This document shows positions 15,690-22,993 of a stretch of 39,125 nt of DNA, one piece after another; the first letter of the stretch is position 1, and every line of letters begins with the position of its first letter. Position numbers and translations under genes: made by a program. The stretch lies in assembly GCA_003220435.1 (NCBI GenBank), contig QHSL01000034.1:1-39125 (forward strand), written 5' to 3'. The DNA comes from Candidatus Rokuibacteriota bacterium (GTDB taxonomy: Bacteria > Methylomirabilota > Methylomirabilia > Rokubacteriales > CSP1-6). The notes under the pieces were generated by a model. That model was not told the origin of the DNA and searched no databases. It saw nothing but the letters and a program-made list of their open reading frames with translations.

Positions 15690-16238
15690 TCACCTCCGGC
15701 GCGCGAGCACGATCAGGGTGTCATGGCCCCGTAGCATGCCCACCATCCGGTCACCGTCGACCTTGAAGACCGCGGTCAAGTAGCCGCCGCCGACCTCGTG
15801 CTTCACCACGACAGCCGACTGGGATACGTCGAACACCACGGGCACGCCGAGCGTGCCGCGACGAGTGATGATCTCGGGAACGTCGGCGGCGAGGGTGTCG
15901 GCCAGCAGGATCCGGCCCCATCCCCAGCGGCCGCTCTGAGTGAACTCTGCCTCCGCCGTGCTGGTCCGCCGGGCCATCACACCCAGCCCGCTCCAGGTCC
16001 CGGTCCATCGTCCGCCGACGTTCGGCACTCGGGACTCCGCCGGCGGCCAGCCCCGGGAGCCCCCCTCACCAGCGAGGAAGTCGTCCTTGGGCTCGACGGC
16101 GGGGACCAGCTGGGCGAGATTCGCCATCGCGAACATGGGCTGTTCGACCGCCATGACCACTAGTTCCCGGTGCGTCGCGCACGCGGCCGAGAGCATCGCG
16201 CCCCCGATCAGCAGGAGCCGAAGTTTCGCGCAGCCCAT
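15690..16238 (-). CDS. Predicted lipoprotein, unknown function
   Basis: A 182-residue exported protein. ATG 16238 is chosen because GAGGAG lies 8 bases upstream; an earlier in-frame start at 16280 would spoil the signal. The N-terminus (MGCAKLRLLLIGGAMLSAAC) is a lipoprotein signal with a slightly relaxed lipobox SAAC, making Cys20 the lipidated residue. The mature part has a low-complexity stretch to about 75, then a compact beta-rich segment GGRWTGTWSGLGVMARRTSTAEAEFTQ ... VSQSAVVVKHEVGGGYLTAVFKVDGDRMVGMLRG, with the look of a small beta-barrel or lipocalin-like repeat. No family name is supported. It is divergent from the PPOX-like gene with a 148-bp gap. Confidence 0.75.
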   Translation of the reverse strand: MGCAKLRLLLIGGAMLSAACATHRELVVMAVEQPMFAMANLAQLVPAVEPKDDFLAGEGGSRGWPPAESRVPNVGGRWTGTWSGLGVMARRTSTAEAEFTQSGRWGWGRILLADTLAADVPEIITRRGTLGVPVVFDVSQSAVVVKHEVGGGYLTAVFKVDGDRMVGMLRGHDTLIVLARRR

Positions 16239-16386
16239 CGTGATTCTCCTCGATCCGACCAGGTGCAAGGCGGACACCATCGAGAGAGCGTCGAAGAGTT
16301 ACGAGCTTGCGACCCTCACGAGCTGAGCACTCTGACATTCCCGTCATCCGCTTGACACGCTCCGAGCTTTCACGGACAAGGAGAGC

Positions 16387-16887
16387 GTGACCCGACGGCT
16401 GGGAGCATCGCTGACGCCGGCACTCGTGGAGCGTTTCTCGCAGCGCGACATGAGGCGACGCCTGGGCATCGTGCTGCCGTTCGTTACCGTCGACGCCGAT
16501 GGCCGGCCCCACCCCATGCTGCTCTCGTACCTCGAGGTGCGTGCGTACGACACGGGCACAGTCGGCCTCGTGATCGGCGCTCGGACGCGAAGCGCGGCCA
16601 ACCTCACCGAGCGGGGACCGGGGACCCTGCTCGTGATCGAACCCGAGGTGACGGTCTACGTGAAGCTGAGGACGGTCGACGGGCCGCTGGAAGTTGCCGG
16701 CGCCGCCGACTACCAGCTGGGCTACTTCCTGCTGGCGGTCGAGGAGGTGCTGGAGGATGCGGCGGCCGACTGGGAGGGGGGCATGGGAATCACCAGCCCC
16801 CTCCGCTATGCCCCGGCGCCGTCGCTCGACGAGCCGTGGGCACGCGCGACGCTCGCGGCGCTTGCCGAGCCCCGCGCCCGGGCCTGA
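16387..16887 (+). CDS. Pyridoxamine-phosphate-oxidase-like flavin split-barrel protein
   Basis: A 166-residue protein resembling the PPOX/FMN-binding split-barrel superfamily. The segment LGIVLPFVTVDADGRPHPMLLSYLEVRAYD is the usual first strands (access to 'true in time' nucleotide binding), followed by VGLVIGARTRSAANLTERGPGTLLVIEPEVTVYVKLR, matching the S..A.NL...G.v.l.i.....y vK pattern. The exact substrate and whether FMN or another cofactor is bound are unknown. The start is GTG 16387 with AAGGAG upstream. TTGACA at 16352-16357 lies upstream, but no convincing -10 follows. Its TGA abuts, with no gap, the stop of the convergent HtrA gene. Confidence 0.68.
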   Translation: MTRRLGASLTPALVERFSQRDMRRRLGIVLPFVTVDADGRPHPMLLSYLEVRAYDTGTVGLVIGARTRSAANLTERGPGTLLVIEPEVTVYVKLRTVDGPLEVAGAADYQLGYFLLAVEEVLEDAAADWEGGMGITSPLRYAPAPSLDEPWARATLAALAEPRARA

Positions 16888-18024
16888 CTACTTCGGCGCG
16901 TCCCCGGGAGGGTCGGGCCGGCGGGGCACCCGCTCGGAGGGCTCTCCGCTACCGGTGTCGCTCTCCGGATACAGGCCGATCGTCACCTCGACCTCAGTCT
17001 CCTGCCCGTCGCGCAGGAGGGCCACGCGCACCCGCTTGCCGACCGGTGTGGACGAGACGGCTCGCTGGAGGTCGCGCGGCGACTCCAGCCGCAGCCCGTC
17101 GATGCCGATGATGACATCGTTGGCCCGGACGCCTCCCTTGTCCGCAGGCTCACCCGGCATGACGCGGCGCACCAGCACGCCCCTGGCCTCGCGGAGCTTC
17201 AGCCGATCGAGGTCGTCATCGGTCACTTCCGAGATGGCGACGCCGAGCCAGCCCCAATCGACGCGACCCTTGCTGGCGAGCTGCGGCAGCACCAGCTGAA
17301 CGAGGCTCGCCGGAATCGCAAACCCGATCGAGCCGTTGCGTGCCGCCATGCTGTTGACCCCGATCACCTCGCCGGCCACGTTCACGAGCGGGCCGCCCGA
17401 GTTGCCCGGATTGATCGCGGCGTCGGTCTGGATGAAGTCGAACGCCTGCACCGCGACGCTCAGCGGCGCGCCCTTGCGGCTCACGATCCCGAACGACACC
17501 GTCTGCTCGAGGCCGAACGGGTGGCCGAGCGCCAGCACGAACTCGCCCACCCGGAGCCGGTTCGAGTCGCCGAGCGGCAGCACGGTGAGGTTCGTGGCGC
17601 CGTCGATCTTCAGGAGCGCCAGGTCGACCCGGTTGTCTCGCCCGACGACGGTGCCCTTGTACCGTCGCCCGTCGGCCAGACGCACTTGGATCACGGTCGC
17701 GCCGTCGACCACGTGGGCGTTGGTGACGATCAGCCCGGTCGGATCGATGACGAAGCCGGAGCCGGTGCTCCGCCTGGGCTCGACAGGCTCGTCACGCGGA
17801 GCGTCGTCGGGCGCCGACGTGGCCCGCTGCACGCGCACGTGCACGAGCCCGGGCCGGAGCCGCTCGGCGAGATCGGCCAAGAGAGTGTTGACCCTGGCCA
17901 GCTCGGGGGCGGCGCTGGTGGGCTCGAGCATCGAGGTGCGCCCGGTCGTCGGACCGGAACAGCCGATGGCGAGAACGGCCACCGACAGAAGCGCGAGCGG
18001 CCTGTGGGCACGCGACCGACTCAT
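16888..18024 (-). CDS. htrA: HtrA/DegP-like serine protease, lipoprotein
   Basis: Envelope serine protease of the HtrA/DegP/DegQ family for damaged exported proteins; 378 residues from ATG 18024 (GGGAGG upstream). Lipoprotein signal about 1-22 with LAIGC (Cys22), so it is probably lipid-anchored rather than soluble. Protease domain about 60-265 with the complete triad His104 (TNAHVVDG), Asp134 (RVDLALLKI) and Ser209 (GNSGGPLVN), and the DFIQTDAAINP strand. One PDZ domain about 275-360 (GWLGVAISEVT, GVLVRRVMPGEPADKGGVRANDVIIGIDG), ending with a charged Pro-rich tail. It starts 59 bp after moaB and has a -10-like TATACT (18049-18054). Confidence 0.95.
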   Translation of the reverse strand: MSRSRAHRPLALLSVAVLAIGCSGPTTGRTSMLEPTSAAPELARVNTLLADLAERLRPGLVHVRVQRATSAPDDAPRDEPVEPRRSTGSGFVIDPTGLIVTNAHVVDGATVIQVRLADGRRYKGTVVGRDNRVDLALLKIDGATNLTVLPLGDSNRLRVGEFVLALGHPFGLEQTVSFGIVSRKGAPLSVAVQAFDFIQTDAAINPGNSGGPLVNVAGEVIGVNSMAARNGSIGFAIPASLVQLVLPQLASKGRVDWGWLGVAISEVTDDDLDRLKLREARGVLVRRVMPGEPADKGGVRANDVIIGIDGLRLESPRDLQRAVSSTPVGKRVRVALLRDGQETEVEVTIGLYPESDTGSGEPSERVPRRPDPPGDAPK

Positions 18025-18048
18025 GGGGTCCTCCCTGCGAGCTATTCG

Positions 18049-18054
18049 AGTATA
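18049..18054 (-). promoter_or_regulatory. Candidate -10 box for htrA
   Basis: TATACT on the minus strand lies 24 bases before the htrA ATG, leaving room for the GGGAGG Shine-Dalgarno site in a short leader. No good -35 hexamer is seen at 16-18 bases upstream. Confidence 0.35.
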
Positions 18055-18083
18055 CGACGCGCGCCCGGGTGGAACAGGCGGCG

Positions 18084-18602
18084 CTATCGACTGACTTCGC
18101 GGACGAGGTGAGGCAGCTCGGGGATGAGCAGCTTCTCGAGGGCGAGACGACACGCGTTGGGCGAGCCGGGCAGCGACACGATGATGCGTCGCGCGTGAAT
18201 GCCCAGCTGCGCTCGCGAGAGCATCGCGGCCGCGCCCACCTCCTGATACGAGAGCATCCGGAACAGCTCGCCGAAGCCCGGCAGGCGCTTGTCGAGCAGC
18301 GCCTCGATCGCCTCGTAGGTCGAGTCGCGCGACGTGATCCCGGTGCCGCCGGTCGCGATCACCGCCTGCACGTTCGCCGCCGCGCACGCCTCGCGGATCA
18401 CCCGCTGGACATCCTTCGGCTCGTCCCGCACGATCGTCGCGCCGACCACCTCGTGCCCTGCCTCGAGCAGGAGCTTGCGGATGACCGCGCCGCTCGTGTC
18501 GGTCTCGGGCGTCTTGGTGTCCGAGATCGTGAGGACCCAGCAGCCGATCGTACGCGGCGCAGTGGCTTTGTGCTCGAGGGGGGTGCTGTCGGGCGTCGTC
18601 AT
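18084..18602 (-). CDS. moaB: MoaB/Mog family molybdopterin biosynthesis protein
   Basis: Molybdopterin-adenylating (MogA) or related MoaB enzyme, acting in the cytoplasm in molybdenum-cofactor synthesis. 172 residues from ATG 18602. Motifs: GCWVLTISDTKTPETDTSG (opening strand and SD.. loop), VIATGGTGITSRDSTYEA (TGGTG..RD signature), FRMLSYQEVGAAAMLSRAQLG and the IIVSLPGSPNACRLALEKLL substrate loop. The ATG overlaps the glcF stop by ATGA, so it is translated with the glycolate oxidase operon. No molybdoenzyme is in the window, but the upstream MoeB fusion could serve the same pathway. Confidence 0.92.
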   Translation of the reverse strand: MTTPDSTPLEHKATAPRTIGCWVLTISDTKTPETDTSGAVIRKLLLEAGHEVVGATIVRDEPKDVQRVIREACAAANVQAVIATGGTGITSRDSTYEAIEALLDKRLPGFGELFRMLSYQEVGAAAMLSRAQLGIHARRIIVSLPGSPNACRLALEKLLIPELPHLVREVSR

Positions 18603-19924
18603 GCACCGCCTCCGTAGGCGCGATCCAGGATCTCGACCAGGTGCAGGACGCGAACCCCCGACTGGTGCGCGCCGAGCCCCGCCTGGATCTGGAGAATGCA
18701 GCCGGGATTGGCGGTGACCACCGCTTCGGCGCCGGTCTCGAGCACGTGACCGACCTTTCGGTGCAGCAGGCGTGTCGCCATCTCGGGCTGTGTGAGGTTG
18801 TAGATCCCGGCCGACCCGCAGCACCAGTCCGACTCGGGAAGCTCGACGACGCGGAGGCCGGGGATCTGGGCGAGCAGCCGGCGCGGCTCGCTCTTGATCT
18901 TCTGGCCGTGCACCACGTGACACGGGTCGTGGTATGTGCACGTCAGCGTCACCGCCTGGAGCGGACCGCGGAGCGGCTCCTGCGCGAGGAACTCCGCGAC
19001 GTCGCGGACCGTCGCCGCGAAGCGCTTCGCGCGCTCGGCGTACGCCGGGTCGTCCGCGAGCAGGTGGCCGTACGCCTTCATGTGGGCGCCGCAGCCCGAT
19101 GTGTTCACGATCACGAAGTCGGCAGGTACCGCCTCGAACGTCTCGATCGTCTCTCGCGCCATCGCCTGGGCCCGCGCGTGATCGCCGCCGTGCGCGTTGA
19201 GCGCGCCGCAGCACCCCTGGCCTTCGGGAACCAGCACGTCACAGCCGTTGCGCGCGAGCACGCGGGCGGTGGCGCGGTTGTGGGCGCCGAAGACGACGGC
19301 CTGGATGCATCCCGTCAGCAGCGCGACGCGCGCTCGCCGCGGAGGAGCGGCGAGCGTCGTCCGCGGCGGCGCCACCCGGTCCGCCTTCGACGGCACCGGC
19401 GGCAGCAGCGCCTCCCACGCCGGCAGCGTTCCCGGCAGGAGCCGCACCAGGCCGCTGGTCCGGACGAGCCGCTGGAGGCCGCTGGTCTGGTAGAGTCGCG
19501 CACCCGCCGCGGCGAGCGCCAGCAGGCGCGGGTGACCCAGGAGCAGACCGAAGTTCAGCCAACGGAACAGGCGGCGCGACAGCGCGCCGGGCTTCTGGCG
19601 CTCGATCTCGGCCTTGGCCGCTTCGATGAGCCGCCCGTACGGCACCCCGGCCGGGCAGACGGTCTCGCACGCGCGGCAGTCGAGACACAGCGAGAGATGT
19701 CGTACCGCCGAGTCGCTGAGCGCCATGCGCCCCTCGGCGAGGGACTTGATCGTGAAGATGCGCCCGCGGGGCGAGTCCATCTCGGTGCCGAGCTCGGAGA
19801 ACGTCGGACAGTACGCGAGGCAGAGCCCGCAGTGGACGCACTGGTTGACGCCCTCGACCGAGAGCCCGTGGAGACTCAGCGGGCCGACAGGCGCCAGGGC
19901 CGAAGTCGGGGTCGGAGTGGTCAC
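18599..19924 (-). CDS. glcF: Glycolate oxidase iron-sulfur subunit
   Basis: Electron-transfer subunit of the membrane-associated GlcDEF complex oxidising glycolate to glyoxylate. 441 residues from GTG 19924 (E. coli GlcF 407). Two 4Fe-4S motifs: Cys29/32/35/39 (CVHCGLCLAYCP) and Cys80/83/86/90 (CLDCRACETVCP). Two CCG domains follow, with GQGCCGALNAHGGDH and DWCCGSAGIYNLTQPEMA, and CTYHDPCHVVHGQKI. GTG 19924 was chosen because it lies just after the glcE TGA, with GAGG about 10 bases upstream; a much longer open frame upstream lies inside glcE and is a shadow. Its stop overlaps moaB. Confidence 0.96.
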   Translation of the reverse strand: MTTPTPTSALAPVGPLSLHGLSVEGVNQCVHCGLCLAYCPTFSELGTEMDSPRGRIFTIKSLAEGRMALSDSAVRHLSLCLDCRACETVCPAGVPYGRLIEAAKAEIERQKPGALSRRLFRWLNFGLLLGHPRLLALAAAGARLYQTSGLQRLVRTSGLVRLLPGTLPAWEALLPPVPSKADRVAPPRTTLAAPPRRARVALLTGCIQAVVFGAHNRATARVLARNGCDVLVPEGQGCCGALNAHGGDHARAQAMARETIETFEAVPADFVIVNTSGCGAHMKAYGHLLADDPAYAERAKRFAATVRDVAEFLAQEPLRGPLQAVTLTCTYHDPCHVVHGQKIKSEPRRLLAQIPGLRVVELPESDWCCGSAGIYNLTQPEMATRLLHRKVGHVLETGAEAVVTANPGCILQIQAGLGAHQSGVRVLHLVEILDRAYGGGA

Positions 19925-19935
19925 CCGCAAGATCC

Positions 19936-21267
19936 TCAGATCCCGGCGATGAAGCGGCCGGGGTTCAGGATGTTGCCGGGATCGAGCTGCGCCTTGATCC
20001 GCTGCATGACGCGTCCGGCGGCGCCGGGATCGTCCCACACCGGGACCCGTGACTTCACTGCGAGCGGCGCCCACTCGAGCGTCGCGTGACCGCCGCCCGC
20101 GCGCGCCATCTCGCGCCACTCGCCGAGCACCGTCACGATCGCGTCGGGCTCGTGCGGCGCCGCGTCCGAGGCGAGCGCGGCGCGCACGGCCCCGACACCC
20201 GCGTGAGCCGCCCACGCGGTGTGAAGGCCACGCGCCCGGGCGATTCCCGCGCCCTGGTCCATCGTCTCGGCGACCAGGCTCGGCAAGACCGAGAACGTCA
20301 TCACCGCGGCCGTCGCCGGCAGCGCGGTGGACGCCGCCGCGGCGAGCCGGGGCCACGCCTCGGCCTCGAGCGGCCGCGCCTGACGCCCGCCCAGCGGCGC
20401 GATCAGCCTGGCGAGCTCGGCGCACTGCCACTCGACCTGCTCCCGCGGTCCGTCGAACCCAACGACGAGCAGGGCGCCGCCCGGCGGCGCATCTCCGGCG
20501 AGCCCGGCGCTCGACGCGGCGGCGGCGTCGAGCAGCTCGATCGCGCTCGGAATCAGGTCGCTTCCCATCATGGCCTTGACGGCGACGCCGGTGTCCTTGA
20601 GCCGCTCGAAGGGGACCGCCTGGAGCTGCTCGTGATCCGGCAACGGCCGGAGCTTCACGGTCGCCTCGACGATCACGCCGAGGGTGCCGTACGAGCCGAC
20701 GAAGAGCTTCGGCAGGTCGTAGCCGGCGACGTTCTTCACCACCTTGCCGCCGCCCCTTACTACGGCGCCGTCGGCGGTGACGACCGTGACGCCGATCAGC
20801 AGATCGCGGGCCGTCCCGTAGAGGTGCCGGCGCGGACCGGACGCGTTCGTCGCGAGCACGCCGCCGACGGTCGCCCGCTCCGCGTCGGCGGGATCGAGCG
20901 ACATCCACTGGCCGCGGCTACGCAGCGCGGTCTGGAACGCGCCGATCGTGATCCCGGCCTCGACCGTCGCCGTCAGATCGCCCGGCTCGTGCTCCAGCAG
21001 CCGGCTCATCCGGCGGAGCCCCAGGACGAGCCCGGCGCGCGCGGCCGGCGTCCCGACGCTCGCCGCGGCACCGCCACCCCAGGGCGTCACCGGCACTCCC
21101 GCTTCGGCGGCGAGACCGACCACCGCGGCGACTTCGTCGATCGAGCCGGGGAACACCGCGGCTTCGGGGGTGCGGCCCTCCACGACGTACGGCGAGAGCT
21201 CGATGCCGGTGAGGACGTTCGCGGGACCGACGGCGGCCGACAGCTTCTCACGCAGCGCGTCCGGCAC
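19936..21267 (-). CDS. glcE: Glycolate oxidase FAD-binding subunit GlcE
   Basis: FAD-binding subunit of glycolate oxidase. 443 residues from GTG 21267, longer than E. coli GlcE (350). The PCMH-type FAD domain is seen as VAAVVGLAAEAGVPVTPWGGGAAASVG and GDLTATVEAGITIGAFQ, then TVGGVLATNASGPRRHLYGTARDLLIGVTVV, VVKNVAGYDLPKLFVGSYGTLGVI and the end LKAQLDPGNILNPGRF-type motif. GTG 21267 has GGAG 6 bases upstream; a TTG at 21279 is an alternative but lacks a site. It follows glcD by 21 bp and precedes glcF by 11 bp. Confidence 0.93.
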   Translation of the reverse strand: MPDALREKLSAAVGPANVLTGIELSPYVVEGRTPEAAVFPGSIDEVAAVVGLAAEAGVPVTPWGGGAAASVGTPAARAGLVLGLRRMSRLLEHEPGDLTATVEAGITIGAFQTALRSRGQWMSLDPADAERATVGGVLATNASGPRRHLYGTARDLLIGVTVVTADGAVVRGGGKVVKNVAGYDLPKLFVGSYGTLGVIVEATVKLRPLPDHEQLQAVPFERLKDTGVAVKAMMGSDLIPSAIELLDAAAASSAGLAGDAPPGGALLVVGFDGPREQVEWQCAELARLIAPLGGRQARPLEAEAWPRLAAAASTALPATAAVMTFSVLPSLVAETMDQGAGIARARGLHTAWAAHAGVGAVRAALASDAAPHEPDAIVTVLGEWREMARAGGGHATLEWAPLAVKSRVPVWDDPGAAGRVMQRIKAQLDPGNILNPGRFIAGI

Positions 21268-21288
21268 GGGGGACTCCAATTGCCCGCG

Positions 21289-22764
21289 CTAGAAGCGCTG
21301 GGCGAGGCCCTTTTCTTCGATCGCGTGCGGCCGGTAGGCGACGGGCCCGACTTCGACGCAGGACTTCTTGGTGGGGAAGATCTTCCCGGGATTGCAGAGG
21401 CCAGTGGGATTGAACGCGCTCTTGAGCCGCTGCATCAGCGACAGGTCCGCGGCCGAGAAGATGAACGGCATGAAGTCGGCCTTCTCGAGGCCGATGCCGT
21501 GCTCGCCCGAGATTGAGCCGCCGACCGCGGCGCAGACCTTCATGATCTCGGCGCCGGCCGCCACCACCCGCTCCTCCTCGCCCGGCTTGCGCGGGTCGTA
21601 GAGGATGTTGGGATGCAGGTTGCCGTCGCCGGCGTGGAACACGTTGCCGACGCGCAGCCCGTGGGCGGCCACGATCTCGTTCACGCGGCTCAGCACGTAC
21701 GGGAGCTTCGTCCGCGGGATGACGCCGTCCATGACCATGTAGGCCGGCGACACGCGGCCGTACGCGCCGAACGCGGACTTGCGCCCCTTCCAGAGGAGCT
21801 GGCGCTCGGCCTCGCTCTTCGCGGTGCGGGTCTCGCGCGCGCCCGCGTCGCGGCACGCCTCCACGATGCGCTCGGCCTGGGCCTCCATGCCCACCGCCAG
21901 CCCGTCGAGCTCGATCAGCAGCGCCGCGTCGGCGTCGCGCGGATAGCCGCAGTTGAACGCGTCCTCGACCGCCTGGATGGTCAGGTGGTCGATCATCTCC
22001 ATCGCCGCCGGCACGAGGCCCCGCGCGATGACCGCCGATACCGCGGCCGACGCGGAGTCGATCTGGTCGAACACCGCGAGCACGGTCTTCACGGCCTGCG
22101 GCTTCTTGAGGATCCGGACGACGATCTGGGTGGCGATCCCGAAGGTGCCCTCGGAGCCCACGAAGACGCCGGCCAGATCGTAGCCCTGCGCGTCGCGCGT
22201 GCGGTCCCCGAGCCACACGATCTCGCCGTCGGGCATCACCACTTGAAGGCCGAGGACGTGGTTCGTGGTGACCCCGTACTTCAGCGTGTGCGGGCCGCCG
22301 GAGTTGTTGGCGATGTTGCCGCCGATCGTGCACGCCTGCTGGCTCGAGGGATCGGGCGCGTAGTAGTAGCCGCGCGGCCCGACGTTCCACGAGAGGTGCA
22401 GGTTCACCAGCCCGGGCTCGACGACGGCGATCTGGTTGGCATAGTCGACCTCGAGCACACGGTTCATCCGCATGAGCGAGATCACGACGCCGCCCTCGGC
22501 CGGCAGGCATCCGCCCGAGAGCCCGGTGCCGGCGCCGCGGGCGACGAACGGCAGGCGCTCGCGGTGGGCGAGCTTCACGATCGCGGAGACGTGCTCGGCC
22601 GACGTGGGGAACACGACGAAGTCGGCGAGGGCGCGGAAGAGCGTGAGGCCGTCGGACTCGTACACGAGAAGCTCGTCCGGGTCCGACAGCACTGCACCGG
22701 GCCCGACCAGGGTCTCGAGCTCCCGCCGCAGCTCGCGCTTTCTGGAATCCGTCAGCGTCGCCAT
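21289..22764 (-). CDS. glcD: Glycolate oxidase subunit GlcD (FAD)
   Basis: Catalytic FAD subunit oxidising glycolate (or a related 2-hydroxy acid such as D-lactate) to the keto acid. 491 residues, close to E. coli GlcD (499). Visible: FVARGAGTGLSGGCLPAEGGVV (PP-binding loop), CTIGGNIANNSGGPHTLKYGVTTNHVLGL, YDLAGVFVGSEGTFGI, VFHAGDGNLHPNILYD and GSISGEHGIGLEK, with the C-terminal NPTGLCNPGKIFP. First gene of glcD-glcE-glcF-moaB. ATG 22764 has no Shine-Dalgarno site and lies 11 bases after a perfect TATAAT, so it may be translated leaderless. Confidence 0.96.
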   Translation of the reverse strand: MATLTDSRKRELRRELETLVGPGAVLSDPDELLVYESDGLTLFRALADFVVFPTSAEHVSAIVKLAHRERLPFVARGAGTGLSGGCLPAEGGVVISLMRMNRVLEVDYANQIAVVEPGLVNLHLSWNVGPRGYYYAPDPSSQQACTIGGNIANNSGGPHTLKYGVTTNHVLGLQVVMPDGEIVWLGDRTRDAQGYDLAGVFVGSEGTFGIATQIVVRILKKPQAVKTVLAVFDQIDSASAAVSAVIARGLVPAAMEMIDHLTIQAVEDAFNCGYPRDADAALLIELDGLAVGMEAQAERIVEACRDAGARETRTAKSEAERQLLWKGRKSAFGAYGRVSPAYMVMDGVIPRTKLPYVLSRVNEIVAAHGLRVGNVFHAGDGNLHPNILYDPRKPGEEERVVAAGAEIMKVCAAVGGSISGEHGIGLEKADFMPFIFSAADLSLMQRLKSAFNPTGLCNPGKIFPTKKSCVEVGPVAYRPHAIEEKGLAQRF

Positions 22765-22775
22765 GCGTTGAGCGA

Positions 22776-22812
22776 ATTATACCCAAACGAGGCGGCCGGC
22801 GTAACCGCCGGC
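22776..22812 (-). promoter_or_regulatory. glcD promoter with candidate operator palindrome
   Basis: TATAAT (minus strand, 22776-22781) lies 11 bases before glcD ATG. The 17-base spacer places the -35 at 22799-22804 (TTACGC, weak). A perfect inverted repeat GCCGGCG-TAAC-CGCCGGC at 22795-22812 covers that -35, so an activator or repressor (for example one sensing glycolate) could bind there. The remaining 22813-22993 spacer holds no gene that I can support. Confidence 0.55.
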
Positions 22813-22993
22813 GCCCGCGAGCGCCCAGCCGCGAACGGACGATGTTGACGGCTCCGGCGAGATTCTAGAGGTTCTCAGCGACACGAGGCTCTCGACGCCA
22901 CGCCCGTCCTGACCGGAGGAACCCTCTGGGTGGCCCCGTGCCGGTCGCGATCCAGCGCGAGGTGCTCGTGAAGGGCACGTTCAGATTCTGAGG

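Noticed and set aside
20086-21516. Long plus-strand frame across glcE and glcD
   Set aside because: Shadow of glcD/glcE; no motif or Shine-Dalgarno site.
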